Shown: piece by piece, positions 17,468 to 25,891 of the stretch | Numbering within the stretch: position 1 is the stretch's first letter | How the letters are laid out: the number at the start of each line of letters is the position of its first letter | NCBI RefSeq assembly: GCF_900176515.1 | Contig: NZ_FWXV01000002.1 | Span: 372,001 to 436,000, forward strand | Reading direction: 5' to 3' | Length of the DNA stretch: 64,000 bases | From: Kibdelosporangium aridum | Lineage (GTDB): Bacteria > Actinomycetota > Actinomycetes > Mycobacteriales > Pseudonocardiaceae | The notes under the pieces: model-generated | Databases searched by the model: none | Seen by the model: the letters and a program-made list of their open reading frames with translations, nothing else | What the model was told of the DNA's origin: nothing | Program-made: the position numbers and the translations under genes

Positions 17468-19027
17468 TCAGGTCAGGCGTGCGCGCAGCTCCCGTTTCAG
17501 GATCTTGCCTGCCGGGGAGATCGGGATCTGGTCGGTGACGACGACCTCGCGAAGTCGTTTGTACGGCACGACTTGCTCGTTGATGTCGGCCATCACCTGC
17601 TCGGCTTGCACGTCCGGCTTCGCGGGCACGATGAAGGCCACCGGGAGCTCCCCGACTTCGGCGTCCTTGCGTCCCACCACAGCGGCCATGGCCACCGCGG
17701 GGTGGGCGATGAGCAGCTCCTCGAGTTCGCGGGGATAGACGTTGTAGCCCTTGTAGATCAGCATGTCCTTCTTGCGATCCACAATGGACAAGTAGCCGTC
17801 CTCGTCGAACACGCCGATGTCGCCGGTGTGCAGCCAGCCGTCCACCAGGACTTCCGCGGTCTCCTCTGGCCGGTTGTGATACCCGAGCATCACCTGCGGG
17901 CCACGGATGCAGACCTCGCCGGGCTCACCGACCGGCACGGCCTCCGAACCGCCCTCGACCGGCACGAGTTTGATCTCCGTGTCGAACACCGGCACACCAA
18001 CCGTGCCCACCTTGCGGACGCCGGAGACCCACGGCGGAGCCGCCGCGGCGCCCATGGTGACTTCGGTAAGCCCATAACCTTCGACAATCACGGCGTCGGG
18101 CATGATCCGCTGCAGGGCGATGGTCATCTCATGCGGCATCGGCGCGGCACCCGAGCCGATGGAGCTGACCGCGGACAGATCACGCGTCTTGATGTCCGGA
18201 CACGCCAACAGACCCGCGAACAGCGCCGGAGCGCCACCCATGTAGTTGATCTTGTACTTCTCGGCGTCGGCGAGATAGGCGACCGGGTCGAACCGGTCGT
18301 GCAACGTCGCCGTGACCCCGCCGAGGATCAGGACGTTCAGGCCGCCGATGGTGCCCATCGCGTGGAACCACGGCGTGAGGTTGATCGCCTGGCCCGTGCC
18401 GACCCGGTTGCGGTACTCCGCCGGGTCGCTGATCTGGTCGATGATCAGGCCGCCTTCGCCGTCCAGCGCGGGCACTGAGCCGGACTGCCAGCAGGCGAAC
18501 TGCAGGCTGTTGACCACGACGTTGCGATGCGGCAGCCGTACGCCCTTCGATCGCCCGGTCGTGCCACCGGTGTACGCCAGATGCGCCAGGTCCTGGTAGA
18601 TGTCGATCTGCACGTCCGGCGGGGTGTCCGGCTGGTCCGCCCGGATCTCGGCCACGTCACTGGCCTGAACGGTCAGCGCGGCCCCGGCGTCCTGGAGCTG
18701 AGCGGCCACCACGGGCTCCGGCATCAGCGGGTTGACCGGCACGAACGTGGCCCCGGCCAGCAGCAGGCCGTAGTACGCCACCGGGAACGGCAAGCAGTTG
18801 GACATCCGCAGCGCCACCCGGTCACCGGGCTTGACACCCCGGCTGACCAGGCCGTTCGCGAACTGGCACGCCTCACGCCAGAGCTGCGCGTAGGTGAGTT
18901 CTTCGCCGTGGTGGCGGAAGGCCACCCGGTCGCCGAAGCGGCGTGCGGAGCCCGCGACGATCGCGCCGACCGCGACCTCCGGGTAGTCGAGCTTCTTGCC
19001 GAGGTGCGGAGGCCACGTAGCGCTCAT
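17468..19027 (-). CDS. Long-chain fatty acid--CoA ligase family protein
   Basis: 519 residues from ATG 19027. Motifs of acyl-adenylate-forming enzymes in order: LAYTGGTTGRSKGVRLPH (phosphate loop), EGYGLTEVTM, WLHTGDIGVFDEDGYL with the ribose-binding Asp, DRKKDMLIYKGYNVYP (hinge), and SPAGKILKREL with the catalytic Lys near the C-terminus. It activates a carboxylic acid to acyl-AMP and then acyl-CoA. Being complete, it can be distinguished from the truncated TIGR03089 relative nearby. Divergent from the acyl-CoA dehydrogenase gene, which fits fatty-acid degradation or modification; chain length is unknown. Confidence 0.92.
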   Translation of the reverse strand: MSATWPPHLGKKLDYPEVAVGAIVAGSARRFGDRVAFRHHGEELTYAQLWREACQFANGLVSRGVKPGDRVALRMSNCLPFPVAYYGLLLAGATFVPVNPLMPEPVVAAQLQDAGAALTVQASDVAEIRADQPDTPPDVQIDIYQDLAHLAYTGGTTGRSKGVRLPHRNVVVNSLQFACWQSGSVPALDGEGGLIIDQISDPAEYRNRVGTGQAINLTPWFHAMGTIGGLNVLILGGVTATLHDRFDPVAYLADAEKYKINYMGGAPALFAGLLACPDIKTRDLSAVSSIGSGAAPMPHEMTIALQRIMPDAVIVEGYGLTEVTMGAAAAPPWVSGVRKVGTVGVPVFDTEIKLVPVEGGSEAVPVGEPGEVCIRGPQVMLGYHNRPEETAEVLVDGWLHTGDIGVFDEDGYLSIVDRKKDMLIYKGYNVYPRELEELLIAHPAVAMAAVVGRKDAEVGELPVAFIVPAKPDVQAEQVMADINEQVVPYKRLREVVVTDQIPISPAGKILKRELRARLT

Positions 19028-19131
19028 CCGTCGAAGCTAACTGCAAGTGCGGGCCACGACACAAGCTCGACGTAGTGAACGAGGGCTAACATCAGACGAG
19101 AAGTTACTGACCGGTTGGAAGGCGGAGCACG

Positions 19132-20289
19132 GTGAACGCGGGCGTATACCAGCTGTCGGAGGAGCACGAAGCTGTGCGCGAGGCTGTCCGCGCGCTCTCG
19201 GAGAAGGAGATAGCGCCGTACGCGGCCGACTGTGATGAGAACGAGCGGTTCCCGGTCGAAGCCCGTGACGCGCTCATCCGTTCCGGCTTCAACGCACCGC
19301 ACATCGGCGAGGAGTACGACGGCCAAGGCGCCGACGCGGTCGCCACGTGCATCGTGATCGAAGAGGTCGCCCGGGTGTGCGCGTCCTCGTCGCTGATCCC
19401 GGCGGTGAACAAGCTGGGCTCGATGCCGATCATCCTGGCCGGTTCGGAGGAGCTGAAGAAGCAGGTCCTGCCGACGATCGCGTCGGGGCAGGCGATGATC
19501 TCCTACGCGCTGTCCGAGCGCGAAGCCGGTTCGGACACCGCGTCGATGAAGACCCGCGCCCGTCAGAACGGTGACACCTGGGTGCTCAACGGCACCAAGT
19601 GCTGGATCACCAACGGCGGCGAGTCGGCCTGGTACACGGTGATGGCGGTCACCAACCCGGACGCACCGAAGCCGTCCCAGGGCATCTCGGCATTCGTCGT
19701 GCACGTCGACGACCCCGGTTTCTCGGTGGGGCCGAAGGAACGCAAGCACGGCATCAAGGGCTCGCCGACCCGGGAGATCTACTTCGAGAACTGCGTCATC
19801 CCCGGCGACCGGATCATCGGCGAACCGGGCACAGGCCTGAAGACCGCGTTGCGCACCCTGGACCACACGCGCCCGACCATCGGCGCGCAGGCCGTCGGCA
19901 TCGCACAGGGCTCGCTCGACGCGGCGATCGCGTATGTCAAGGAACGCAAGCAGTTCGGCAAGGCGATCGCCGACTTCCAGGGCGTCCAGTTCATGCTGGC
20001 GGACATGGCGATGAAGATCGAAGCCGCCCGCCACATGGTGTACGTGGCCGCAGCGAAAGCAGAACGCGGCGACACCGACACCGGATTCGTTGCCGCGGCG
20101 GCAAAGTGCTTCGCCTCCGACGTCGCCATGGCCGTGACGACGGATGCCGTGCAGCTGTTCGGTGGCGCGGGCTACACGCGTGACTTCCCGGTCGAGCGAA
20201 TGATGCGTGACGCCAAGATCACCCAGATCTACGAGGGCACCAACCAGATCCAGCGCCAGGTGATGGCCCGCTCCCTGCTCAAGGGCTGA
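19132..20289 (+). CDS. Acyl-CoA dehydrogenase (FadE25-like)
   Basis: 385 residues from GTG 19132 behind a GGCGGAG motif. It carries ISYALSEREAGSD (FAD/acyl contact), KCWITNGGES, RKQFGKAIADFQ, and near the C-terminus the QIYEGTNQIQRQVMAR segment in which the Glu after TQIY is the catalytic base of short/medium-chain enzymes. It forms an FAD-dependent trans-2-enoyl-CoA in the cytoplasm. Position just before purE matches fadE25 (Rv3274c) of M. tuberculosis. It is followed by two strong hairpins before the convergent purE end. Confidence 0.95.
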   Translation: MNAGVYQLSEEHEAVREAVRALSEKEIAPYAADCDENERFPVEARDALIRSGFNAPHIGEEYDGQGADAVATCIVIEEVARVCASSSLIPAVNKLGSMPIILAGSEELKKQVLPTIASGQAMISYALSEREAGSDTASMKTRARQNGDTWVLNGTKCWITNGGESAWYTVMAVTNPDAPKPSQGISAFVVHVDDPGFSVGPKERKHGIKGSPTREIYFENCVIPGDRIIGEPGTGLKTALRTLDHTRPTIGAQAVGIAQGSLDAAIAYVKERKQFGKAIADFQGVQFMLADMAMKIEAARHMVYVAAAKAERGDTDTGFVAAAAKCFASDVAMAVTTDAVQLFGGAGYTRDFPVERMMRDAKITQIYEGTNQIQRQVMARSLLKG

Positions 20290-20299
20290 GCATTCCGGT

Positions 20300-20329
20300 C
20301 GCGTGATGCCGGGCTTCCGGCATCACGCG
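20300..20329 (+). terminator. Hairpin after acyl-CoA dehydrogenase gene
   Basis: Perfect 11-bp stem GCGTGATGCCG / CGGCATCACGC (20301-20311 and 20318-20328), extended by one more pair, with a 6-base loop. It starts 11 bp after the stop at 20289. There is no U-tract, as usual for actinomycete terminators. Confidence 0.7.
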
Positions 20330-20360
20330 TCGCGCGACTCGAGCCGCTGGATCGAGTGCA

Positions 20361-20397
20361 TGAGTGGTTGTCGGGTTCCTGATCCGATAACCACTCA
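20361..20397. terminator. Second hairpin between convergent fadE-like and purE genes
   Basis: A 14-bp stem with one G-T wobble (arms 20361-20374 and 20384-20397) around a 9-base loop. It could terminate transcription from either side. The remaining sequence to 20521 holds nothing I recognise. Confidence 0.6.
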
Positions 20398-20521
20398 CAA
20401 GACTTAAGTACCAAGCGCGGCTTGTTTGCTCGACCTGTTCATCACGTTCTCCCGTTGAACGGTGTGCCCGAGATGTCCCATGGATCTTGCGGGCGTTACC
20501 GTCAACGGGAGATGTGCATGA

Positions 20522-21019
20522 TTAACCCTGCGCGGCGGTTTTGCGGAGGTTTTCGTCTTTTTCGAGGACCATTGCCTCGAGGCTCGCTTGGAATTCGGCC
20601 ATCTTCGTCCGCAGTGCCGGGTTGGTCGCGGCCAGCATTCGCACGGCCAGCAGTCCCGCGTTGCGGGCGCCACCGATCGACACCGTCGCGACGGGCACAC
20701 CTGCGGGCATCTGCACGATCGACAGCAGGGAGTCCATGCCGTCCAAGTACTTCAGCGGCACGGGCACGCCGATCACCGGCAACACCGTCGCCGACGCGAC
20801 CATGCCGGGCAGGTGGGCCGCGCCGCCCGCGCCCGCGATGATCACCTTGAGGCCGCGGGATGCTGCTTGCTGTGCGTACGAAAGCATCCGGCCGGGCGTG
20901 CGGTGCGCGGAGTAGACGCCGACCTCGTAGGGCACGTCGAACTCGGCCAAGGCTGCGGCGGCCGCTGACATCACTGGCCAGTCCGAGTCGCTGCCCATGA
21001 TCACGCCGACTTCCGCCAC
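20522..21019 (-). CDS. purE: 5-(carboxyamino)imidazole ribonucleotide mutase
   Basis: 165 residues with the class I PurE signature: GSDSDWPVM near the N-terminus, the [10 protein letters not shown] loop with the catalytic His, [11 protein letters not shown], and [20 protein letters not shown]. It converts N5-CAIR to CAIR in purine synthesis. It lies 2 bp downstream of purK on the same strand, the standard purK-purE pair. The end faces the acyl-CoA dehydrogenase across two hairpins. Confidence 0.98.
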   Translation of the reverse strand: MAEVGVIMGSDSDWPVMSAAAAALAEFDVPYEVGVYSAHRTPGRMLSYAQQAASRGLKVIIAGAGGAAHLPGMVASATVLPVIGVPVPLKYLDGMDSLLSIVQMPAGVPVATVSIGGARNAGLLAVRMLAATNPALRTKMAEFQASLEAMVLEKDENLRKTAAQG

Positions 21020-21021
21020 TG

Positions 21022-22209
21022 CTACTTCCCTCCATGAACGTCATAGCCGTCCGGCCAGGCACCGGTGGCCAGCCAGTCCGCGGCGAACCGGGCGCGGCGC
21101 CGGACCTCGGCCAGGTCCTCGCCCAGCACGGTCACGTGGCCGATCTTGCGGCCTGGGCGCTCTGCTTTTCCGTAGTAGTGCACGTGCACATCGCGGTAAC
21201 GCGCGAACAGGTGGTGCACGCGCTCGTCCGGGCCCATGTCCGGTGTGGACCGTGCACCTAGGACATTCGCCATCACCACAACCGGTGCCACGGGATCGGT
21301 TGAGCCGAGCGGGTAGTCCAGCACCGCGCGCAGGTGCTGCTCGAACTGGGATGTCCCCGAGCCTTCGATCGTCCAGTGGCCTGAGTTGTGCGGGCGCATC
21401 GCGAGTTCGTTCACGACCAGGCCCGACGACGTCTCGAACAGCTCCACCGCCAGAACACCGACCACACCAAGGGTAGACGCGATCCGCAGCGCGAGTTCCT
21501 GCGCTTCCTGAGCCAAGTCCTCGGACAGCGAGGGCGCGGGCGCGAGGACCTCGACGCAGATTCCGTTGGACTGCACGGTTTCTACCGTCGGCCATGCCGC
21601 GCCTTGGCCGAACGGCGAACGGGCGACCACGGCCGCGAGCTCGCGGGTCATGTCCACGCGTTCCTCGACGAGCAGCGGTGTTCCCGCTTCCAGCAGCTCG
21701 GTGACAAGGGCTTCGCCGGAGGACGGGACCATCCAGACGCCCTTGCCGTCGTAGCCGCCGCGCGCGGCCTTCAGCACGACCGGCCAGCCGTGTTTCTCGC
21801 CGAACTGGGTGACGTCGGAGACCGTCTTGACTTCGGCGTAGGCCGGGATCGGCACGTCCATCTCGGCCAGCCGGTTGCGCATCACGAGCTTGTCCTGCGC
21901 GTGAATCAGCGCTTCCGGTCCCGGATGGACCGCGAAGCCTTCGGCGACCAGCGTGCGCAGGTGCTCGTTCGGCACGTGCTCGTGGTCGAACGTCATCACG
22001 TCGCACGAGGAAGCGAAGGCGCGCAACGCTTCCAGGTCGGTGTGGTGGCCGATCGTGACGTTCGGGGTCACGAGCGCCGCCGGATCCGTCGGTGAGACGG
22101 CGAGCACATGCAACGACTGGCCGAGTGCGATCGCGGCTTGCTGGGTCATCCGGCTGAGCTGGCCGCCGCCCACCATTCCGACGACGGGAAAGCCGGTAAC
22201 TGGGTCCAC
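21022..22209 (-). CDS. purK: 5-(carboxyamino)imidazole ribonucleotide synthase
   Basis: 395 residues from GTG 22209. ATP-grasp enzyme with [12 protein letters not shown] at the N-terminus, [21 protein letters not shown] (ATP loop), the [18 protein letters not shown] carboxylate-binding stretch, and a C-terminal segment with GHVTVLG. It makes N5-CAIR from AIR, ATP and bicarbonate, feeding PurE. Same operon as purE, and only 7 bp after the upstream membrane-protein gene, so the purine pair may be co-expressed with glycan genes. Confidence 0.98.
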   Translation of the reverse strand: MDPVTGFPVVGMVGGGQLSRMTQQAAIALGQSLHVLAVSPTDPAALVTPNVTIGHHTDLEALRAFASSCDVMTFDHEHVPNEHLRTLVAEGFAVHPGPEALIHAQDKLVMRNRLAEMDVPIPAYAEVKTVSDVTQFGEKHGWPVVLKAARGGYDGKGVWMVPSSGEALVTELLEAGTPLLVEERVDMTRELAAVVARSPFGQGAAWPTVETVQSNGICVEVLAPAPSLSEDLAQEAQELALRIASTLGVVGVLAVELFETSSGLVVNELAMRPHNSGHWTIEGSGTSQFEQHLRAVLDYPLGSTDPVAPVVVMANVLGARSTPDMGPDERVHHLFARYRDVHVHYYGKAERPGRKIGHVTVLGEDLAEVRRRARFAADWLATGAWPDGYDVHGGK

Positions 22210-22216
22210 GAGCAGG

Positions 22217-23410
22217 TCAGCCTACCTGCGCCAGTTTGCGAGCCGGTCGCCAGGAGTACAACGCGGCCCCCAGCAGGGCGATCGGGTAGATCAAATATCC
22301 CCATCTGGTCGCGGGCATCAGCAGCATCGCGATGCCCAGCCCGACGCCCGTGCGCAGCAGGATCTCCGCGATCGTGCGCGGCGGACGCGCCAACAGCCAC
22401 CACAGCATCCCGAGCGCGGCCATGCCCATCAGGATCAGGACCGCGGTGTGCCCGAACGGACCGGTCTGTTCCAGCAAATGTCCTGGCAGCGGGCTTTGCG
22501 CCGGGGAACGGACGGCCGCCATGTTCCCCGGGAAACGGACCACGTTGTCCACGAACATGTCCCAGTTCACCGCTGCCGACAGACCGGTGAACACGACCAT
22601 TCCGCCGATGAACGCCGCAAGAAAGCGCCACGAGAACGCCAGTGCGACAGCCACAACAGCGGCCGCGGGCAACGCGGTGAGCTTCATGCTGGCCGCGATG
22701 GCCAGCACCAACCCTGCCCACTCCGGGCGCGATCTCATAGCCAGGACAGCCCCGAGGATGAGCAACGCGACGACAGGCATGTCGTTGCCCGCAACCGCGG
22801 CGGGCAGGGTGGTAAACGTCGTCAAAGTGATGAGCTGCACGGGCCTGATCGAGAGCGACGGCCAGTCCAACGTCCGCAGGATCACCAGGAAGATCACCAG
22901 CGTGACCACGAACGCGACGATCCGGGCGTCGGTCAGCACGTTGCGGCCGAAGAGCGCGTTGGGCAGCCCGAGCAACGCCATGGCCGGGCTGTATGGCGTG
23001 TAGTCGTCGACCACCGGCGGCCGGTTCAATGTCGACAAATCGACATAAGGTGAGCCGGTGGACAGCAGCAGCCGCCCGGCCCGCTCGATCACCCAGACCT
23101 CGGGCTGCGCGGTCATCGAATGCGCGGGCGAACCCCAGTCCCGGCCGGTCATCCGCTTGAACACCAGCACAAGCATCGGCACGAGCATGCCCAGCACGAC
23201 CACGTAGCCGACCGGGATCCAGCGGGAACCCTGGCGGCGTGTGAGCAAGAGGATCACGATGTGCAGGAACGCGAACGCGTAGCCGACGACCGCGAAGTTG
23301 CCCCACACCCGGAAGCCGTAGAACTCCGAGAACGCCGCCGTGTACGCGGCATCGAGCCCGAACCCCAGGTAGAACGCGGCGTCGATCAGCCGCGAGCGCT
23401 GCTCGTTCAC
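22217..23410 (-). CDS. Polytopic membrane protein, probable GT-C glycosyltransferase
   Basis: 397 residues with about nine to ten hydrophobic helices. Early loops hold acidic residues (FGLDAAY and MTGRDWG) and a longer periplasmic-type loop contains SPYVDLSTLN and VDDYTPYSPAMALLG, similar in layout to polyprenol-phosphate-sugar GT-C enzymes. Start ATG 23410 overlaps the upstream GT87 stop (ATGA). Assignment to a specific GT family is uncertain; pairing with the GT87 gene and coupling to it supports a lipid-linked sugar role. Confidence 0.65.
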   Translation of the reverse strand: MNEQRSRLIDAAFYLGFGLDAAYTAAFSEFYGFRVWGNFAVVGYAFAFLHIVILLLTRRQGSRWIPVGYVVVLGMLVPMLVLVFKRMTGRDWGSPAHSMTAQPEVWVIERAGRLLLSTGSPYVDLSTLNRPPVVDDYTPYSPAMALLGLPNALFGRNVLTDARIVAFVVTLVIFLVILRTLDWPSLSIRPVQLITLTTFTTLPAAVAGNDMPVVALLILGAVLAMRSRPEWAGLVLAIAASMKLTALPAAAVVAVALAFSWRFLAAFIGGMVVFTGLSAAVNWDMFVDNVVRFPGNMAAVRSPAQSPLPGHLLEQTGPFGHTAVLILMGMAALGMLWWLLARPPRTIAEILLRTGVGLGIAMLLMPATRWGYLIYPIALLGAALYSWRPARKLAQVG

Positions 23411-24762
23411 GTCGTCTGACCGGCCGCGACCTTCGGCTGCTCCGGATCAGCAGGCTGCGATCTGGCACGCATCCGTCTGCGCAGGACCCGGATCGCGATC
23501 GCGATACCCGCCCCGACCGGCACGATCATGTACGCGCTGCCCGGAATGAACTCCCACCAGTGCCACAGCAGTTCCTTGCCGTGCCCGCCGCGCATCCACA
23601 GCAGCACGCAGCTGACGAAGACCGCGAAGACTGTCAGCGGCGCGACCGCGGCCCGCGCGATCCGCCAGGTCCCTTGCGGCAGCGGGTCGGGCATCCGGGC
23701 GATCAGCATGATCAACAGCGGCACCACCCATACGTAGTGGTGCGTCCACGTGATCGGGCTGAACAGCAGCCCGAAGAACGCGCTGACCAGCAGGGCGGTC
23801 ACCGCGCGGCCGTGCCGGTGGAAACGGCGGACAAGCAGCATCGCCGGGATCGCGAGCACCGCGCCGATCACAATCGCGATCTTGGTCGAGCTCGGGTCGA
23901 GCAGCGTGATCCGGTTGACCAGGCCGGTCAGCGACTGGTTGCCGTTCCAGTAGACCGGGCCGATCCGGCCGGGGTCACCGACGATCGTGACGGTCCAGTA
24001 CTTCACCGTGTCGCTGGCCGAGATCGCGAACATCAGCGCCTGCAGGGCGAGGAACGTGGCGAACGCGCGAAGGGCCGAGGCGTACCGGCCGATCAGCACC
24101 AAGTGCGCGACGAAGATCAACGGGGTCAGTTTGATCGCGAAGGCAATGCCCACCAGGATCCCGCCCCACCTGGCGACCTTCGGGTTCGCCGACGTGCTGA
24201 TCACGAGCACGTCGAGCACGACGATGAGCAACAGGATCAAGTTGATCTGACCGAGGAACAGCGTCCGCCAGACCGGTTCCATACCCAGCATCAGGATGGA
24301 GAACCAGACCGTCGCCTTACGCGGCTCCAGCCAGCTCGGCAGTTTCGGCAGCTTGTCCAGCGTGATCCGGATGACCAGGCTCATCGACAGCACGGAGACG
24401 AAGCTGAGCAGACCCCACCCGACCGTGACGGGGACCAACGCCAGCGGGACGAAGAACAACGCCGCGGACGGCGCGTAGGTGAACGGCAACTGCGCCCACC
24501 ACGGCTCGGCCAGCAACGTCATCTTGTCGTACAGCGGTTCGCCGGTGAGCAAAGCGATGCCGCCCGCTCTGTACACAGCAGAATCGACACCCATCCGCCC
24601 ATGGGCGAGCCACACGACAATGCCGGTGATCAGGAAAGCGGCGGGTACGGCCAGCACGATCCACATCGCGCGCCATGACCCGACGAACCATTCCACCGCT
24701 GCCGTGATCCGACCTGCCGCCCGCACGGGCGCACCCCCACGGCGCTCGTCCACGTCGCTCAC
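23407..24762 (-). CDS. GT87-like (GT-C) polyprenol-phosphate sugar transferase
   Basis: 451 residues from GTG 24762, about ten to eleven membrane helices. The first extracytoplasmic loop has MGVDSAVYRAGG with the catalytic Asp position of GT-C enzymes, followed by GEPLYDK and PFTYAPSAALFF, a pattern shared with actinobacterial alpha-mannosyltransferases of family GT87 (PimE-type). A later loop has FSPITWTHHYVW, also typical of the family. It would use a polyprenyl-phosphate sugar at the outer face of the membrane. Substrate not determinable. First gene of the four-gene reverse-strand unit leading to purK-purE. Confidence 0.8.
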   Translation of the reverse strand: MSDVDERRGGAPVRAAGRITAAVEWFVGSWRAMWIVLAVPAAFLITGIVVWLAHGRMGVDSAVYRAGGIALLTGEPLYDKMTLLAEPWWAQLPFTYAPSAALFFVPLALVPVTVGWGLLSFVSVLSMSLVIRITLDKLPKLPSWLEPRKATVWFSILMLGMEPVWRTLFLGQINLILLLIVVLDVLVISTSANPKVARWGGILVGIAFAIKLTPLIFVAHLVLIGRYASALRAFATFLALQALMFAISASDTVKYWTVTIVGDPGRIGPVYWNGNQSLTGLVNRITLLDPSSTKIAIVIGAVLAIPAMLLVRRFHRHGRAVTALLVSAFFGLLFSPITWTHHYVWVVPLLIMLIARMPDPLPQGTWRIARAAVAPLTVFAVFVSCVLLWMRGGHGKELLWHWWEFIPGSAYMIVPVGAGIAIAIRVLRRRMRARSQPADPEQPKVAAGQTT

Positions 24763-24881
24763 CCAAACAGCAAATCACGAAGACCACACGAACGTGGCCG
24801 GAGCCCCCGCCTGCTGCTTCGCGAGAGTTTTGGCCGGTTCTCACCGGACGAACCACTCACAATGGCTGACCTGGGGTTTTG

Positions 24882-25688
24882 TCAGATACGGCCGAGGGCG
24901 TCGACGAGGTCGCATGCCTCCTCGTGGGTCGGCGGCAGCCGGTGCAGGCGCACTTCGATCGGGCCGAGGGTGTGCAACTGCGGGTCCACCGAGAGTCGCT
25001 CGGCGAGCATCAGCTGGGCGTCCGCACTGCGTTTGGCCAGTTCAGGCTCCCGCTCGGTGAGTACGACGGCCACCGAAGGCCCGAGCAGCGCCAGGCTCTC
25101 GCCGCCGTCGAAGACCTGCCGGAGCACATCCGCGGCCAGCACCATGGCCATCAGCCGGGACCAGCCGACCACCGCGGACAGGTCGATACTCACAGTGAGC
25201 AACACGTGGCCGACCGGCCTGCCATCCCTGCCGGCCCGCCGGTAGATCTCGCCGAGCCTGGTCCGCAGGTACGCGGCGGTGGACAGGCCGGTCAGGCTCT
25301 CCCGGATCTCGCTGCGGGCGATCTCCTGCGTGGAAACATCCGCCCAGGCCAGGGCCGTCAAGCGGAGCAAACGGGACGGTATGGCGTCCGGATTGGCCGC
25401 GACCAGACGCGGATCGGTGAGCACCGCGTGCAGCGCCGCCACGTCCGTCAGGGTCTCGTCCAGCCCCGCCCCTGACACCGCACGCGCCCGGCCGAGATCC
25501 GCCAACGGGTCCGCCAAATCGGCTTTGACCAGCGCGGACGCGCAGACCGCGTCGACCTCGGGCAGCGCCCAGTCGCTCGGGTAGCGCCAGCCGGCGGCGA
25601 TGCTGGCCCGCCGCCACCTGGCGCGCAGGGACCGCAGGGCGGCCTCCGCGCCATGGGGTGACCGTGAACCCGCTTCGCGAACCGCCAC
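24882..25688 (-). CDS. Protein of unknown function, faint GGDEF-like C-terminal half
   Basis: 268 residues from GTG 25688. No signal or membrane helix. The N-terminal half is helical, with RARWRRASIAAGWRYPSDWALPEVD. The C-terminal half, beginning RLGEIYRRAGRDG and continuing VGHVLLTVSIDLS, recalls degenerate GGDEF folds but shows no GGDEF active-site sequence, so cyclic-di-GMP synthesis is not supported. It is divergent from the ECF sigma fusion gene across about 200 bp, so it could be linked to that regulator. I cannot assign a function. Confidence 0.6.
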   Translation of the reverse strand: MAVREAGSRSPHGAEAALRSLRARWRRASIAAGWRYPSDWALPEVDAVCASALVKADLADPLADLGRARAVSGAGLDETLTDVAALHAVLTDPRLVAANPDAIPSRLLRLTALAWADVSTQEIARSEIRESLTGLSTAAYLRTRLGEIYRRAGRDGRPVGHVLLTVSIDLSAVVGWSRLMAMVLAADVLRQVFDGGESLALLGPSVAVVLTEREPELAKRSADAQLMLAERLSVDPQLHTLGPIEVRLHRLPPTHEEACDLVDALGRI

Positions 25689-25891
25689 AGTTACCAGTTC
25701 CTCTCCGCCGGTATGGAAGATCCTGATCTGAAACGTCGCTGGGCCTCAGGTGTGACGCGATTCCAGCCGAATTGTCATGCGAATGGGTTACCCGCTCACG
25801 CTGCGCTAACAACCGGCCTGACCGGGGAGATGACTCCGTGATGTGGGTCCTGCACACTTACCTGCATCACGGGCAGCGACGAGGGAGGCCA

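Noticed and set aside
15244..19027. Adenylating genes considered as part of a natural-product cluster
   Set aside because: One is a truncated TIGR03089 protein and the other a common fatty-acid ligase; no carrier, ketosynthase or condensation domain is present.
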